From positions 70,322,300-70,386,299 of the forward strand of contig CM049314.1 of assembly GCA_026874595.1 (NCBI GenBank): a DNA stretch of 64,000 nucleotides, given 5' to 3'. The first letter of the stretch is position 1; each line of letters opens with the position of its first letter. The notes beneath the pieces were generated by a model. That model was not told where the DNA came from. It saw only the letters and a program-made list of their open reading frames with translations, and ran no database searches. The translations under genes were made by a program, and so were the position numbers. Shown piece after piece: positions 11,916 to 22,140 of this stretch. This DNA is from Sipunculus nudus. Taxonomy: Eukaryota; Annelida; Sipuncula; Golfingiida; Sipunculidae.

Positions 11916-13673
11916 TGCTGCTTGGGTTACCACTGAATTAGGCCTGAATGAACACATTACCAGTACAATGATAAGTCTTAAGTGTATACAATTGAAAGAA
12001 GATTGGAATATAATTTTTTTCATTGTTTTTGAATGATCTGGCACCCGGTTTTTAAGTATGTTTGAGGTATATGGTGAATCCTTGAAAGAAATTTTGCCCG
12101 GATTAATCTTAAATTGAAGGATAAACACTAATGACATTACCTTTGTTTCAACCAAAAGAAAATATGTGGTCAACTCTCACAGAATGTTAAAAAATGTAAA
12201 TAGTGTAAATGAAAAATGCAAGGTCACTGATATTACTGAAAAAAAGTAATGAGTTTAATCTTTGCTATTATATCTATCTATATGTACTTATGTACTTTTT
12301 ACATATCTGGGCCTACCTGTATATATTTTCAAACAGTTTCTTATTTGTAACCGAAAATATAATTTGTCTTAAGACTTTATGGAAAATTACATACATTGTA
12401 TGTACGCACAGGTGTCCGCAATTGGAATAGAGAACATATTAATGAAATATATAACAACATCTGTAAAATAATAATAAATTTTTAAATATGAATATAAGGG
12501 TCTTTATTTGATTGCATGTTGCAATACAATCAACCCCTTTTTCTCGAAATGTTTGAATGGATTCGTCTCGGCCGGGCCCATATAATAATGTTTGCAAGAA
12601 ACCTATATATTGAACATATAATATATGATGGACCTATTGGAGTTGACCCTATGGCATAAATTCCTCCGCAGTCCAGGGTTTGACAGGTCCATCGGGAACA
12701 ATTATTTCCATATAGTTGTACATAACAGCAGTTACACCTGCCCGCAAGTATATACACACCTTCGCAAAGCTTCACGAAGTGTTGGCATAGTTAACCAGAA
12801 AACAGGTGCACACAGACTCAATAACGGTGATTACATCATATACAAAACTTGCAATCTGTGGTAATGTGTGTGTGTTGGGGCCTGTAAACCGTCTTTTTTT
12901 CCAGATATAACAGCAAGACACAATCAGATAATTTAATTATTACAGTCTTTCTTTTTAGTATTCAATACATTAACAGGGTGGCTTATATTCCTTCCCAGCC
13001 ACGTGCATCAGTGAGTAGAGTACTGGTGGCATGCATGTACCGACTGACATGCTGCTAAAAATAACTCATCATTCTTGAAGAACAGCTGAGCAGCCGGCGT
13101 GACCAGAAATCCATGTGCTCCTGTGGTACTGGTGCATTTCTATAAAAACGGTCGGCTTTTTCGCGTGACCTCTCCGTTTCGGTTACCCAGGATATAATGA
13201 ATTCACAAATGCTCCGCTGTTTGTAATAAAAAAACAAGTGACCTTATTAAAATGTTTAATCTATTATTGTCTGTGCCGTAATTTAGCATTTAACCTGAAC
13301 AACTCTTGCAAACTTCCTCCATTCTTGATATTCATGCAGTATCCTGGTATACAGGGCTATTATCAGTTTATATTTATGACGCTGATACAATAAAATCTTC
13401 AAAAGAATTAATTAGCGGAAGGTCACTGAAGTTCTGCAGTTGTAGCCGGCTTTGATCGAAGTTTTGATCACAAAAAAACACATTTATTTCTCAGTGTGCC
13501 TAATTTGTTTTATACATCGTGACACTACCGCGATTAGATAAACTAAATACGCCTGTGACCTTAACACTCTAAACCAATTAAGATAATTAAGGCCTAATGC
13601 CAGAAATATTTACTCCTGCCATCGAAGGTGGCAAAGTATTCTATTATTTTCTAATTATATGACGGTACAGTAC

Positions 13674-13900
13674 AGAAGCGGATCCACGGGGGGGGGGGGG
13701 GGGTCGGGACCCCCTCTACCTTTTCCCTCCCTTTTTCTTAAGGGTTTAAGACAAAATTTTGCGGCCTGAATCCACCCCCGCCCCCGCCTTTTTTGGACCC
13801 GGGGACTTTATCTTAGCTTTTAATTAGTCCTCCTGGGTTGGACCCCCCCCCATCCTTTTTCCTAAAGCCTGGATCCCGGGCCCCTTGTAAAATATTTTAA
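13674..13900. mobile_element. hAT-like MITE end or short repeat with poly-G run (tentative)
   Basis: CAGAAGCGGATCCACGGGG followed by a long G run and a C-rich right side (GGATCCCGGGCCCC) resembles the CAGTGGCGGATCC-type termini of hAT-derived MITEs in many invertebrates. No target duplication was identified, so the boundaries are uncertain. Confidence 0.35.
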
Positions 13901-15065
13901 ACTCTCAATAGTTTCTATGAAATTTGCGTAAGGGTGGACCGTAAAGGCAACGGAACTTTGTACGCTGCCAAAAAAATTGTGTATGATTTATTTATTAGGT
14001 CTGAGTCTAGATCTATCACAATATCACCAAACGTTACTTAATTAACCAAAAGAATGAACCACTTCTTCCTAATAATTTCGATTCACAGATTTTAATGTCG
14101 GATTATTTAGATACATTTTTATACATTGTGTGGACAAACATATAGCCTACAGATAAAAAAGTTATATATTTAGAGGCATAAGTTTCTAATTTCCAAGTTC
14201 TGCTTATGTATAAATCTTATATTGATGTAAGTTTAACTTTATGTTTGACTGACTGCATGTGTCATAAAACTGATGTCGCATTTCTTTTGATATGTTTAAG
14301 TTTTACTGGAAGTCCACGTTCATGTCTCATCATCGCTCGTGTCAAGCTTGTTCATGTTTTATTATTCTTTTTATGGTCACATTTTAGCTAATAATATGGA
14401 TGAATTATTGTAATTTATGCATGTAAATTAGCTCTTTAGTGATCGGTTGTCAAGTAAGTGTAAAGGTATAGGTCTACGTATTTGTTGAATATAAAATAGA
14501 ACAGAAAATTAGCAGGACTGTATTTTCTTTGACCGTGAATATGTATATTTGTTAAGTATGCATGATTTATGATAATGACCTACCATAAACATGCCCTAAG
14601 GTAATACTTCAAATTCCTTACATCGGACAGGGAAGAATTATTCATTCATGTTCAGCAAAGCACGACCAAAATATCATTTTGGCAATCTTACCTCTGCTCT
14701 TTATTTCTTCCAGTGTAAGCATGCTTATGGGTGATTAATAATTAAAATGCTTCTTAAATCGGCGTAAAATTGATTTAAAACGTACAATATTGCCCCTCCC
14801 CCAATGTAATTAAAATGAGTTCCTCTTCAAAGGATACATGCAATGCTCGAGTAATGATCTCGGTCCTTTGATAATGAACATCATATTAATTAAACAGGAT
14901 ATAAAGAGTGCATTTACCAGTTTTGACAACGAACCCAGCTTTGACATTTTCCCGGTGTTTGATAAGCGATTAGGGATACTTAAGCTATGTGTAACAGAAA
15001 AATGAAACCTCGGTGACAAAATAAATCATAATAAGCCGAATAATCAGCCGAAGAGAAAGACAATA

Positions 15066-15087
15066 ACACACACACACACACACACAC
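15066..15087. repeat. (CA)n microsatellite
   Basis: Eleven CA/AC dinucleotides followed directly by a short TA run. Confidence 0.9.
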
Positions 15088-16469
15088 ATATATATGGTCT
15101 GTTTGGATACATCCAGAAGGGTCTTGACAGAGGGTGTACGTATGTCTGGAACATCAAATGCCAACTCATACTATTCAGAAAAACATAATGAAAATCAAAA
15201 CTATCAAACCTTTCCGTAGAAGATTACATTGATTTCTAGAAGAACTGCAAATGTGGTTTTACATTTGAAGTAGTATCTCTCCCATCGGCGTCGGACATTC
15301 CAAAGGTTGCTGTTTTCCACCATTACCCCAACCACAGGATACGATCTTAGCGTTATATGGGCTTACCTTTGGTATATACTCTCATGTCATAGCTTACATT
15401 GCTCAGCTTGGAACAATCGGGAAAAATGCAGTTATTTTCAGCGCGCCCTCTTGATATGGCATTCATTAGAGCAACATGCATGGAATATTTAAAGGGTGTG
15501 ATAAATCATATTGGCGGTTTAAGCCCTGTGACATCTGTGTAACACTCTAGTCAGCGTTATGACTTAACGGTCGTAACAAATATCATTATAGAATATTTAG
15601 GTCCTATGTTGAACTTAGCCCACTATAAATTATTACAACAGGCTCCAGGGGCTGGTATATGGGAAGGGACACCATACGGGGTTGGCGGGGACTTAAAACG
15701 ACCTGCATATACAACTTATTGAAAACGGAACGGACACCATTGATGCTGAAACACTTTACCATGAGCTAACGACAAAACACGTCACTTTTGCTGTAGTAGG
15801 TATGTCGCAAGTCAGAATATTCAGAAAGTGGAAAAATATTTGCCGCCTCACGTAAGGGATGATAAAGTGATAATATTATGAAGAACACCAGTGTCTTGTT
15901 TGTGGGATCAAGACTTCTCAGCTGCTATTGTAAAGCAGATATAGATTTAGATTGTGGCCGTCATTCATACTAATAACTGTAAACTCTAGGTCTGAATGGT
16001 TCCACGTTGTATCTGGAGAACTCACAAGGGAGACAATTAAAAGAAGGAAAATTGTGCATGTTTGTGTATGATGGTTTTAAGTATGCCAGATTATAGTTAC
16101 AGCCGTCTTTTCATAGCTACTACAGGATTACCACAAGGTTTATTGGTAAGACCCCTGATGTTCCGTATCTATACATCAGTACATCAGTATACATTCGTGT
16201 ACTTCTTTAAAGTCTTTAATATATATATATATATATTGTGATAACATCTTCCACTAGACCATGGCAGTATCCACCAACGTATATCTCAATGCAGAACCAT
16301 GCACTCAAAAAGGAAATACTTATCAACAACTGGGACTTTCTGGACGATAGGATAAATTGAGTCGAACACACTGCCCTACAATTAAGGAGTTCACCAGATA
16401 AATTCTATTTATATGGGCATGCAGTTACAATCGCATATACATATCAACAGTTCTACAGAACAAAGTGAT

Positions 16470-17290
16470 CGCCTGGAAATTAACATTCGAAAAAAGAGCG
16501 ACGTTTGTCTGCACTGAAGCCTCAACAGGACAAATACAGATGTATCACTTCAAGAGTTAGAATGGTTGTCTTCTGAAAACGGGAGAATATATTAGTTTGG
16601 TTCAGTTACACAATTTTATTCACGGGGAAGCACCGCAGTATCTACAGAATCTTCTTCAACCCAGACAGGGGTCGCAAATCAGACATCCTATGGAAGAAGA
16701 AGAGAACACGATTTTACCCAAATGAGAACACACAAAAATGATATGCAACAGCTCCGATCTATCCAACACAATAAGATCCCGGAATCAACTGGATGCCGAC
16801 ATTAAGCAACTCGGATTATATATGCTTTAAAGAATCACTGTATCTATAAAGAAAAGTGTATATTTTAGCAAAGGAAACGGGTCTCTCCGACAACTTTTAT
16901 ATTTCTCATTGAAAATCTACACAGTCAAAGTTGCATATTTGTAATTATTAAACTGATGATTTATACAGAACACTAGGTTTTTCAGTTTCAACAATACGCA
17001 GCATGCCAAAAGGAAGAAAATGCTCAAATATGTTATGCCTATCAGAGGAATGAACTTAACAGAAATACAAATTTAGTTAATCTTTTTCTTAAAGGACATC
17101 TATCACTTGAAGAAAACCAAAACTTATTTTCCGTAGCACAGACGTTTATCAGACATTCGCACAGATTTCATTATGCATATAAAAGTAAAGTAATACGTAT
17201 AACATGGGGTACATTTACATGATACATTTGTGGATTTGTTATATAAATTTCAATAAAGGCAAAAATTTGTCACCATTGTCACCATTGTCT
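16470..17290 (+). pseudogene. decayed 3' end of a LINE ORF2 (post-reverse-transcriptase region)
   Basis: In shifting + frames the translation shows blocks typical of the segment after the RT domain in CR1/RTE-like LINEs. These are an SLQELEWLSSE block near 16540-16580, GEAPQYLQNLLQP near 16625-16665, DLYRTLGFSVST near 16960-16995, and a C-terminal LFSVAQTFIRHSHRF block near 17130-17172. Frameshifts and stops separate them. The end has AATAAA near 17251 and a short TCACCATTG direct repeat at 17270-17288, which looks like a LINE 3' tail. No RT catalytic motif was found upstream. It runs head-on into the minus-strand gag remnant. Confidence 0.6.
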
Positions 17291-17950
17291 TAAGATGGCA
17301 TGGCCCCATCTTAAGCATCTGCCACAGAAGGGGGTATCAGCTGTTTTGTAGGTTTCGGTTTTAAACCTCTTAAATCCAACTTCAATTCCAGCTTTAAGTA
17401 CTTGGTCTGCCTGAGCTTGGTCGGCAAAGATGACCTTCACCTTGTGGGTTGGTTTCTTAGTAGCAGCACTTTGTAGTCTGATCACCTTGATGATAGACTT
17501 GGTCTCTTCCAGCAATTCTTGTAATTCTTTAACGTCTGTCTCAGGGTTAACTCCCTTCATAATTACAGGAAATTCCTTGGGTTGTTATGCAGGTCTTTGT
17601 CTTGACTTTAGTTCCTTATGGGTGGTCTCAATAATACGGCCAACAGTCTTGACCAAAGTTGTTGTTCTCCACTCACGCAGGTCTTAAATCCTGACGCCTT
17701 GGTGTGGGTGTGCCGGATTTACATAAGGCCTATCCTGGACTTAGTGGCTTTAACGAATTTCATATCTGGGAAGTTAGCTTGTTATGTTCTGTACAGGCGC
17801 ACATGGTCCTGTAGAGGGCTCATGGGGAATCCCCTCAACGTAATAACCAGTAGGCAATACCATTTGGATAGCTGTACTAGCTGTAGTTGTGATAAACACG
17901 ACTTGTTTCAGGAAATACGTCCTTACTCCATGAACGCTCACTCACGACGT
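17276..17950 (-). pseudogene. decayed gag-like ORF1 remnant, paralogue of 18246-19904
   Basis: The reverse strand translates to blocks collinear with the intact gag-like ORF upstream: FPDMKFVKA near 17780, REWRTTTLVKT near 17660, PKEFPVI near 17580-17560, KPTHKVKVIFADQ near 17450-17420 and PFCGRCLRWGH near 17325-17295. Stop codons interrupt it (one just before PKEFPVI and at least one earlier). It ends within the first zinc knuckle. The longest uninterrupted part, from a Met at 17560, is 93 codons. Divergence from the intact ORF indicates an older copy. Confidence 0.7.
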
Positions 17951-18245
17951 GACTAACTCGAGTCATCATCATCAAATCTAGTATAAGCTCCTCAGATACG
18001 CACGGTTGGGGGCGTGTTTGACCCCCGTCCCGGCAATCTCTTAAGCTTGGAATTTCTGGAAATCTAAAAATTAATCTAGAAATCAAATTTTCCGAAAAAG
18101 CCCGAAAATTTCGAGAAAAAAAATGTGTTTGGCTCGCAGTAACTTTTCATTTTCAACGAAAATGCCTGGTGTACTCTGTTTCGTTTTACAATCTTTCTCG
18201 GATTATTTGTTTGATCTGTTTTAAGTTCCTCTCACTTTTAGGTGC
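17951..18245. other. spacer between two gag-like sequences
   Basis: About 295 bp downstream of the intact gag-like ORF on its strand. No reverse transcriptase or polyadenylation tail was recognised. It could hold the 3' UTR of the intact copy. Confidence 0.4.
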
Positions 18246-19904
18246 CTAGACACCTGTTTTCTGCCTCATCCTGGGATGTAGTCGAGACTTCTTAGGTGTT
18301 TTGTCGTCCGTGAGCATGTGTAGTGGGATCCTGTTGACATAAGTACTTTCGACCAGGGATACTGTTTGTATGTAGATATGATTAATAATTTTCACTGTCT
18401 GGTCCGTCTTGCTTCTTCTGGAGCCTGTCAGTTGAGCTTGTGCATAAAAAGCCACAAGATATGTATTGAAGTCTTCAGTAAAGTCCATAATTTCCTGGTT
18501 TGTGAGTTTCAGTTTGAGTATTTCTTCAAGAAATATAGATATGTTTGTCAAATAGATATCAAGTAGTGGTTTGTTGTCTTCCAAAGTATAAGTCCCAATT
18601 GCTAGCATCATGTAAGTGAATGCCTGGATGTTGCTATCAAACAACATAAATTCAAGATGATCTGTGGGTCTTGGTCCCGTTTGAACGTATGTTGATGAGG
18701 CTGATGTTTTCTTAGGCGGATCAGTTTGAGTTTTCTGAGTAGTCGTGGTTTTTAAAGTTTGAGTGATCTGGTTTCGATAGGTCTTGTTGACAGTCTCTGT
18801 TTGCACTACCTTGTTTTTCTGTTTTGGCATAGCCTGAGTTTCACTATTTGACATTTGTCGTATTTCTGTCTGTGTCTCAATGGTCCCTGTTTCCGCAATT
18901 TTTCTTTCTGTTTGTGGTTCTGTTTGCGTATCAGCAGACTGGTAATTCACTGTGTGCGACGTATCACTGGTAGTATCCATTGGTTGCACTGAACTTGGTT
19001 GTTTGTTAACAGTAAAGTCCATAGTACTGGTGGCCTGCATGAATAGTTTGCGTTTCCGTCGATAGGTGGCACAACCTTTGTACGCACTGGCATGTGGTCC
19101 CCCGCATCCCCGGCATCTGGATGAGGCAGCAGAACAGTCCCTGGTATTGTGATTGGGGTCTCCACATCGATAACAAACTCTGTCATTTCGACATTCACGT
19201 GCTGAATGCCCCCATTGTGAGCAGCGGCCACAGAATGGGATCTCTATTGTTCTGTATTCCTCGGCGCGGTACCAATTGAAAGCTAGAAAAATACCGTTCT
19301 CCAGGACACTGTTTGCTGTAATCTGGTCGGAGAAAATCAGTTTAACCTTGTGTATAGGCTTCCCTGTCACTCCGCTCCGCAGCCGGATAACTTGGGTGCA
19401 TGTTGAATATTTCTCTTTAACTTTGTCAAAAATTTCTTGGTCGTCCATACAAGGCGGTATGGTTTTTAGGATCACGGGAAACTCTTTTGGCTTGGCCCTG
19501 TTCAGTCGTTTGGGTAGTCTGTGTCTGGTAGTCTTGATAGTATGAACTTCCCGGAATTCTTGGATTTTTCTCCATTCGGCGACATCCTTTAGTCTGGATA
19601 TATGCTGCTGTTGGGTTGGGTGAACATAAAGGTCACGTCTAGTGCGCGTAGCGGTGTCCAATCCAACATCTGGGAAGGCTCTGGTAAGTAGTTTATAAAT
19701 CGTGAAACGATTTTCTAACACTGTATCTGGTACTCCAGAAACGATGAGACCAAGGTTAACCGACATGTTTAACATGAGGCAAAACTCCTGGTCAGCGCTG
19801 TGCATAACACACGGGAGAACGCTACGTCGGGTGTGATAAACCCAGCTATTTAACCCTGAACCACGTACTAATTGGCCAATGAGTGTTCTCCCATTCCTGA
19901 CCAA
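18246..19904 (-). CDS. intact gag-like ORF1 with three zinc knuckles (Jockey/HeT-A-like)
   Basis: A 552-codon uninterrupted frame. Residues 135-222 form a basic, beta/alpha-like block starting KPKEFPVI and ending EIPF, as in the gag domain preceding the knuckles in Jockey/I-clade ORF1 proteins. Three zinc knuckles follow: C225-C228-H233-C238 and C244-C247-H252-C257 (both CX2CX4HX4C), then C264-C267-H271-C278 (CX2CX3HX6C). That triplet is typical of non-LTR retrotransposon ORF1, which binds template RNA and packages it. Residues 300-412 are a low-complexity Gln/Thr-rich linker with repeated TQT-type motifs (326-328, 344-346, 381-383, 392-394, plus VQT at 367 and 407). The C-terminal part (415-520) is predicted mostly helical and is unrecognised. 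No endonuclease or RT ORF follows on this strand. It may be an ORF1-only element, a truncated copy or a co-opted gag. The most upstream Met is used as the start. A Met at residue 44 or 47 is an alternative. Confidence 0.8.
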   Translation of the reverse strand: MVRNGRTLIGQLVRGSGLNSWVYHTRRSVLPCVMHSADQEFCLMLNMSVNLGLIVSGVPDTVLENRFTIYKLLTRAFPDVGLDTATRTRRDLYVHPTQQQHISRLKDVAEWRKIQEFREVHTIKTTRHRLPKRLNRAKPKEFPVILKTIPPCMDDQEIFDKVKEKYSTCTQVIRLRSGVTGKPIHKVKLIFSDQITANSVLENGIFLAFNWYRAEEYRTIEIPFCGRCSQWGHSARECRNDRVCYRCGDPNHNTRDCSAASSRCRGCGGPHASAYKGCATYRRKRKLFMQATSTMDFTVNKQPSSVQPMDTTSDTSHTVNYQSADTQTEPQTERKIAETGTIETQTEIRQMSNSETQAMPKQKNKVVQTETVNKTYRNQITQTLKTTTTQKTQTDPPKKTSASSTYVQTGPRPTDHLEFMLFDSNIQAFTYMMLAIGTYTLEDNKPLLDIYLTNISIFLEEILKLKLTNQEIMDFTEDFNTYLVAFYAQAQLTGSRRSKTDQTVKIINHIYIQTVSLVESTYVNRIPLHMLTDDKTPKKSRLHPRMRQKTGV

Positions 19905-20361
19905 TCAACGCCTAGCATATTGATCGCGAGGCTCGTTCCGCCTGATCGGTTGCAGCTGTGATCCCCTGGCAGTCATAGGTAGCGTCCCTATCTACAGCGT
20001 GTCTTATCCTATCTAAATGGTATCGCTTGCAGTACGATACCGTAGCGACTACTGGTGGCGTCTTTGCCTACATATATAAATAAATATAAAAGATCGTATA
20101 ACAATTGTGTGAACAAATATTTTTTTTTTCAAAATCATATATTGTACTCTCCTGTAAAAATTGTTAACAGGATTTTCATTGACAATATCTTCAGAATCCA
20201 CTGGATCTATTAACAATATAAATGTATTACAAAACATCTCAATATCTTATTTTTTTCAGTACTATACACTTAGTTAATTTCATGCAATGTTTGAGTTAGT
20301 TAAAAATTGTGTATATATGTTGCAAAATAATGATGTTCTCATTGTGTGATAATAGCAGTCA

Positions 20362-20445
<84 letters not shown>

Positions 20446-22016
20446 CAGGTGTTTAAACGTATAACCTTGGACATTTTTGTATACTTTAGATATGAAGACC
20501 TATAGCTAGGCCTGAATTCTTTTTGGAATTCCTGAATAAAGTTGTTGCCTGTCGTCATGAATATGCATGATTTATTAAGATCCTTGCAGTTGTGAAGAGA
20601 TACAGTGTCCATGTACTCACGTATATGAAAGGTTCTTTGCCGTACACATGCATGCTTTTTTTCATCAGCCTACAGCATTGGGTATAGTTGCATACGCATC
20701 TATATAGTTAACTAAAGGAGTTGCATAATCATATGCAATGGGTTTCAGATGTAATGCATGCACGTTTTACTTTTGCAGAGAATGAGAAGTGAATGCCATT
20801 GTGACAGTATATATAAGAATATAATTTACCTGCTCTGTCATATAAAAATAACGCGGCTAATACCATGACAGCAAGAGCACATGGATACTTGCTATGATTT
20901 GATAACTCTTTTGGAGATCAGAGAAATCAGAATGTTCTAAAATCATACCGGTGCTTCTCTTATATGTTATATAAATGGTGTTTGTAGTGCGAAACAGAGA
21001 ACAGTCCAATATAAAAAAAAAGAATAAATATAAAGGCTGTGAAGTTATTTTCACAGGAAGTTACCTTTATTTAGTTTTAGAAATGACGACTATGATGGGT
21101 TACCCTTAATTTTATTTCAAAACCACAACCCTTTTTTTCAACGATCTGACGTTGTTAAATAAAAAACCCATAATAATTTAATCAATAATAATAATAATTA
21201 ATTTCGAAAATGCCTTTATATCTTAGGCCTATATCGATCTATAGCCTCATATATTTATATATCGCGAAATGCCTTAAAGTAATACTCATGTACGTAGACC
21301 TACTGCAAATAATGCCTGTATATATAAATAACGGTTTTGTATAGGCCTACATTTATATATAAGGCATTATATATACTGGCCACTTAGGCCTACTATGTTT
21401 TAAGAGATAAAATGCTCTGCTGCTATTACATTCACACACTTAACATGGTTTGTTTCTATCTTAAGGTCTCCACAACAAAATGGCATAAGAGATTTTTTTT
21501 ATGTTGTAGGCCTATACCCGATACTCACCGGGAACGGATCAGTTTCCACATGTTGACCCAAAATCGAATTTTGAAAGTGTAAAACGAAAACCAGATATCG
21601 TACACGTTCCGTATAGGCCTATATATAAACTGTGTAAAATAAGGTATGAACCAGGCTAATGACACGGTGTGTAAGGCCAAATATTGATTTAACATCTAAA
21701 ATAAATAGTTTTTAGTCCTGTTAACTGGCCTATAGCTAGCTAGTTTACAGGTATGACAATTAATGTGTAACATATCAAAATGCAATAAAATTAATGCCCC
21801 TAACACCTTCCGAAAAAAATGTTTCATATTTAAAATAATGTGTTCTTCTCTCTATATATATGACATATGCCGTGAATATGCTAATATTGTTAAGGGCGCG
21901 TTGGCGGATCAATATATATATTTATAATATATGCTAGGTCTATATATATATGTGTGTGCGTAATATAATGACAGACGATCATGTCTGGGTAGGCGAGCCT
22001 CGTGACCGGCGCGAAG
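19905..22016. other. intergenic region upstream of importin-5
   Basis: AT-rich with a long (TA)n tract (20366-20443). No gene seen. The last few hundred bases are the presumptive promoter of importin-5. GC content rises locally at 21890-22050, but no clear TATA or initiator can be chosen among the many TATA-like strings. Confidence 0.5.
20366..20443. repeat. (TA)n microsatellite, ~78 bp
   Basis: Pure alternating TA run. It creates a spurious poly-Ile/Tyr open frame on the minus strand. Confidence 0.95.
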
Positions 22017-22029
22017 AGGTCAAAGGTCA
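22017..22029 (+). promoter_or_regulatory. perfect DR1 nuclear-receptor half-site pair
   Basis: AGGTCA, one spacer base (A), AGGTCA, located 31-43 bp upstream of the importin-5 ATG. DR1 is the consensus for RXR homodimers, HNF4 and COUP-TF-type receptors. Binding is inferred only. If transcription starts upstream of it, the site lies in the 5' UTR. Confidence 0.45.
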
Positions 22030-22035
22030 ATACAC

Positions 22036-22053
22036 ATGCTCCGGTCTCCCTGA
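22036..22053 (+). other. candidate 5-codon upstream ORF
   Basis: ATG CTC CGG TCT CCC TGA. The stop ends six bases before the importin-5 ATG, and that TGA is also the in-frame stop just upstream of the main frame. The context at -3 is C, so initiation would be weak. It matters only if the transcript includes it. Confidence 0.35.
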
Positions 22054-22059
22054 GACATC

Positions 22060-22140
22060 ATGGCGAACGATTTGGCGCAGTTTGAGACTTTATTACAAGG
22101 TCTACTCAACCAGGACAATGACATTAGGTCCAAAGCTGAG
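22060..22140 (+). CDS. IPO5: IPO5 exon 1 (aa 1-27)
   Basis: Encodes [16 protein letters not shown] and onward, the first HEAT helix region, ending GAG|GTGAGA in phase 0. The N-terminus is a few residues shorter than in vertebrates, which have an Ala-rich start. Intron 1 (22141-24815) holds a possible tRNA-SINE remnant near 23180 and GC-rich repeat sequence near 22985-23060, with nothing else recognised. Confidence 0.93.

Larger units (their letters stand above)
11916..16469. other. intergenic DNA without a recognisable gene
   Basis: Mostly unique-looking AT-rich DNA. Short ORFs near 12,530-12,860, 13,055-13,237, 14,206-14,391 and 15,307-15,492 have no domain or splice support. A (CA)n tract lies at 15066-15087 and a short (TA)n tract at 16219-16236. 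Confidence 0.55.

Noticed and set aside
12530..12864. Cys-rich minus-strand ORF (81 codons) and overlapping plus-strand ORF
   Set aside because: Cysteine spacing matches no family I recognise. No signal peptide, splice context or repeat support.
20280..20612. Minus-strand ORF with a long Ile-Tyr repeat
   Set aside because: Translation of the (TA)n microsatellite. The same applies near 42083-42292, 29546-29773 and 63638-63955.
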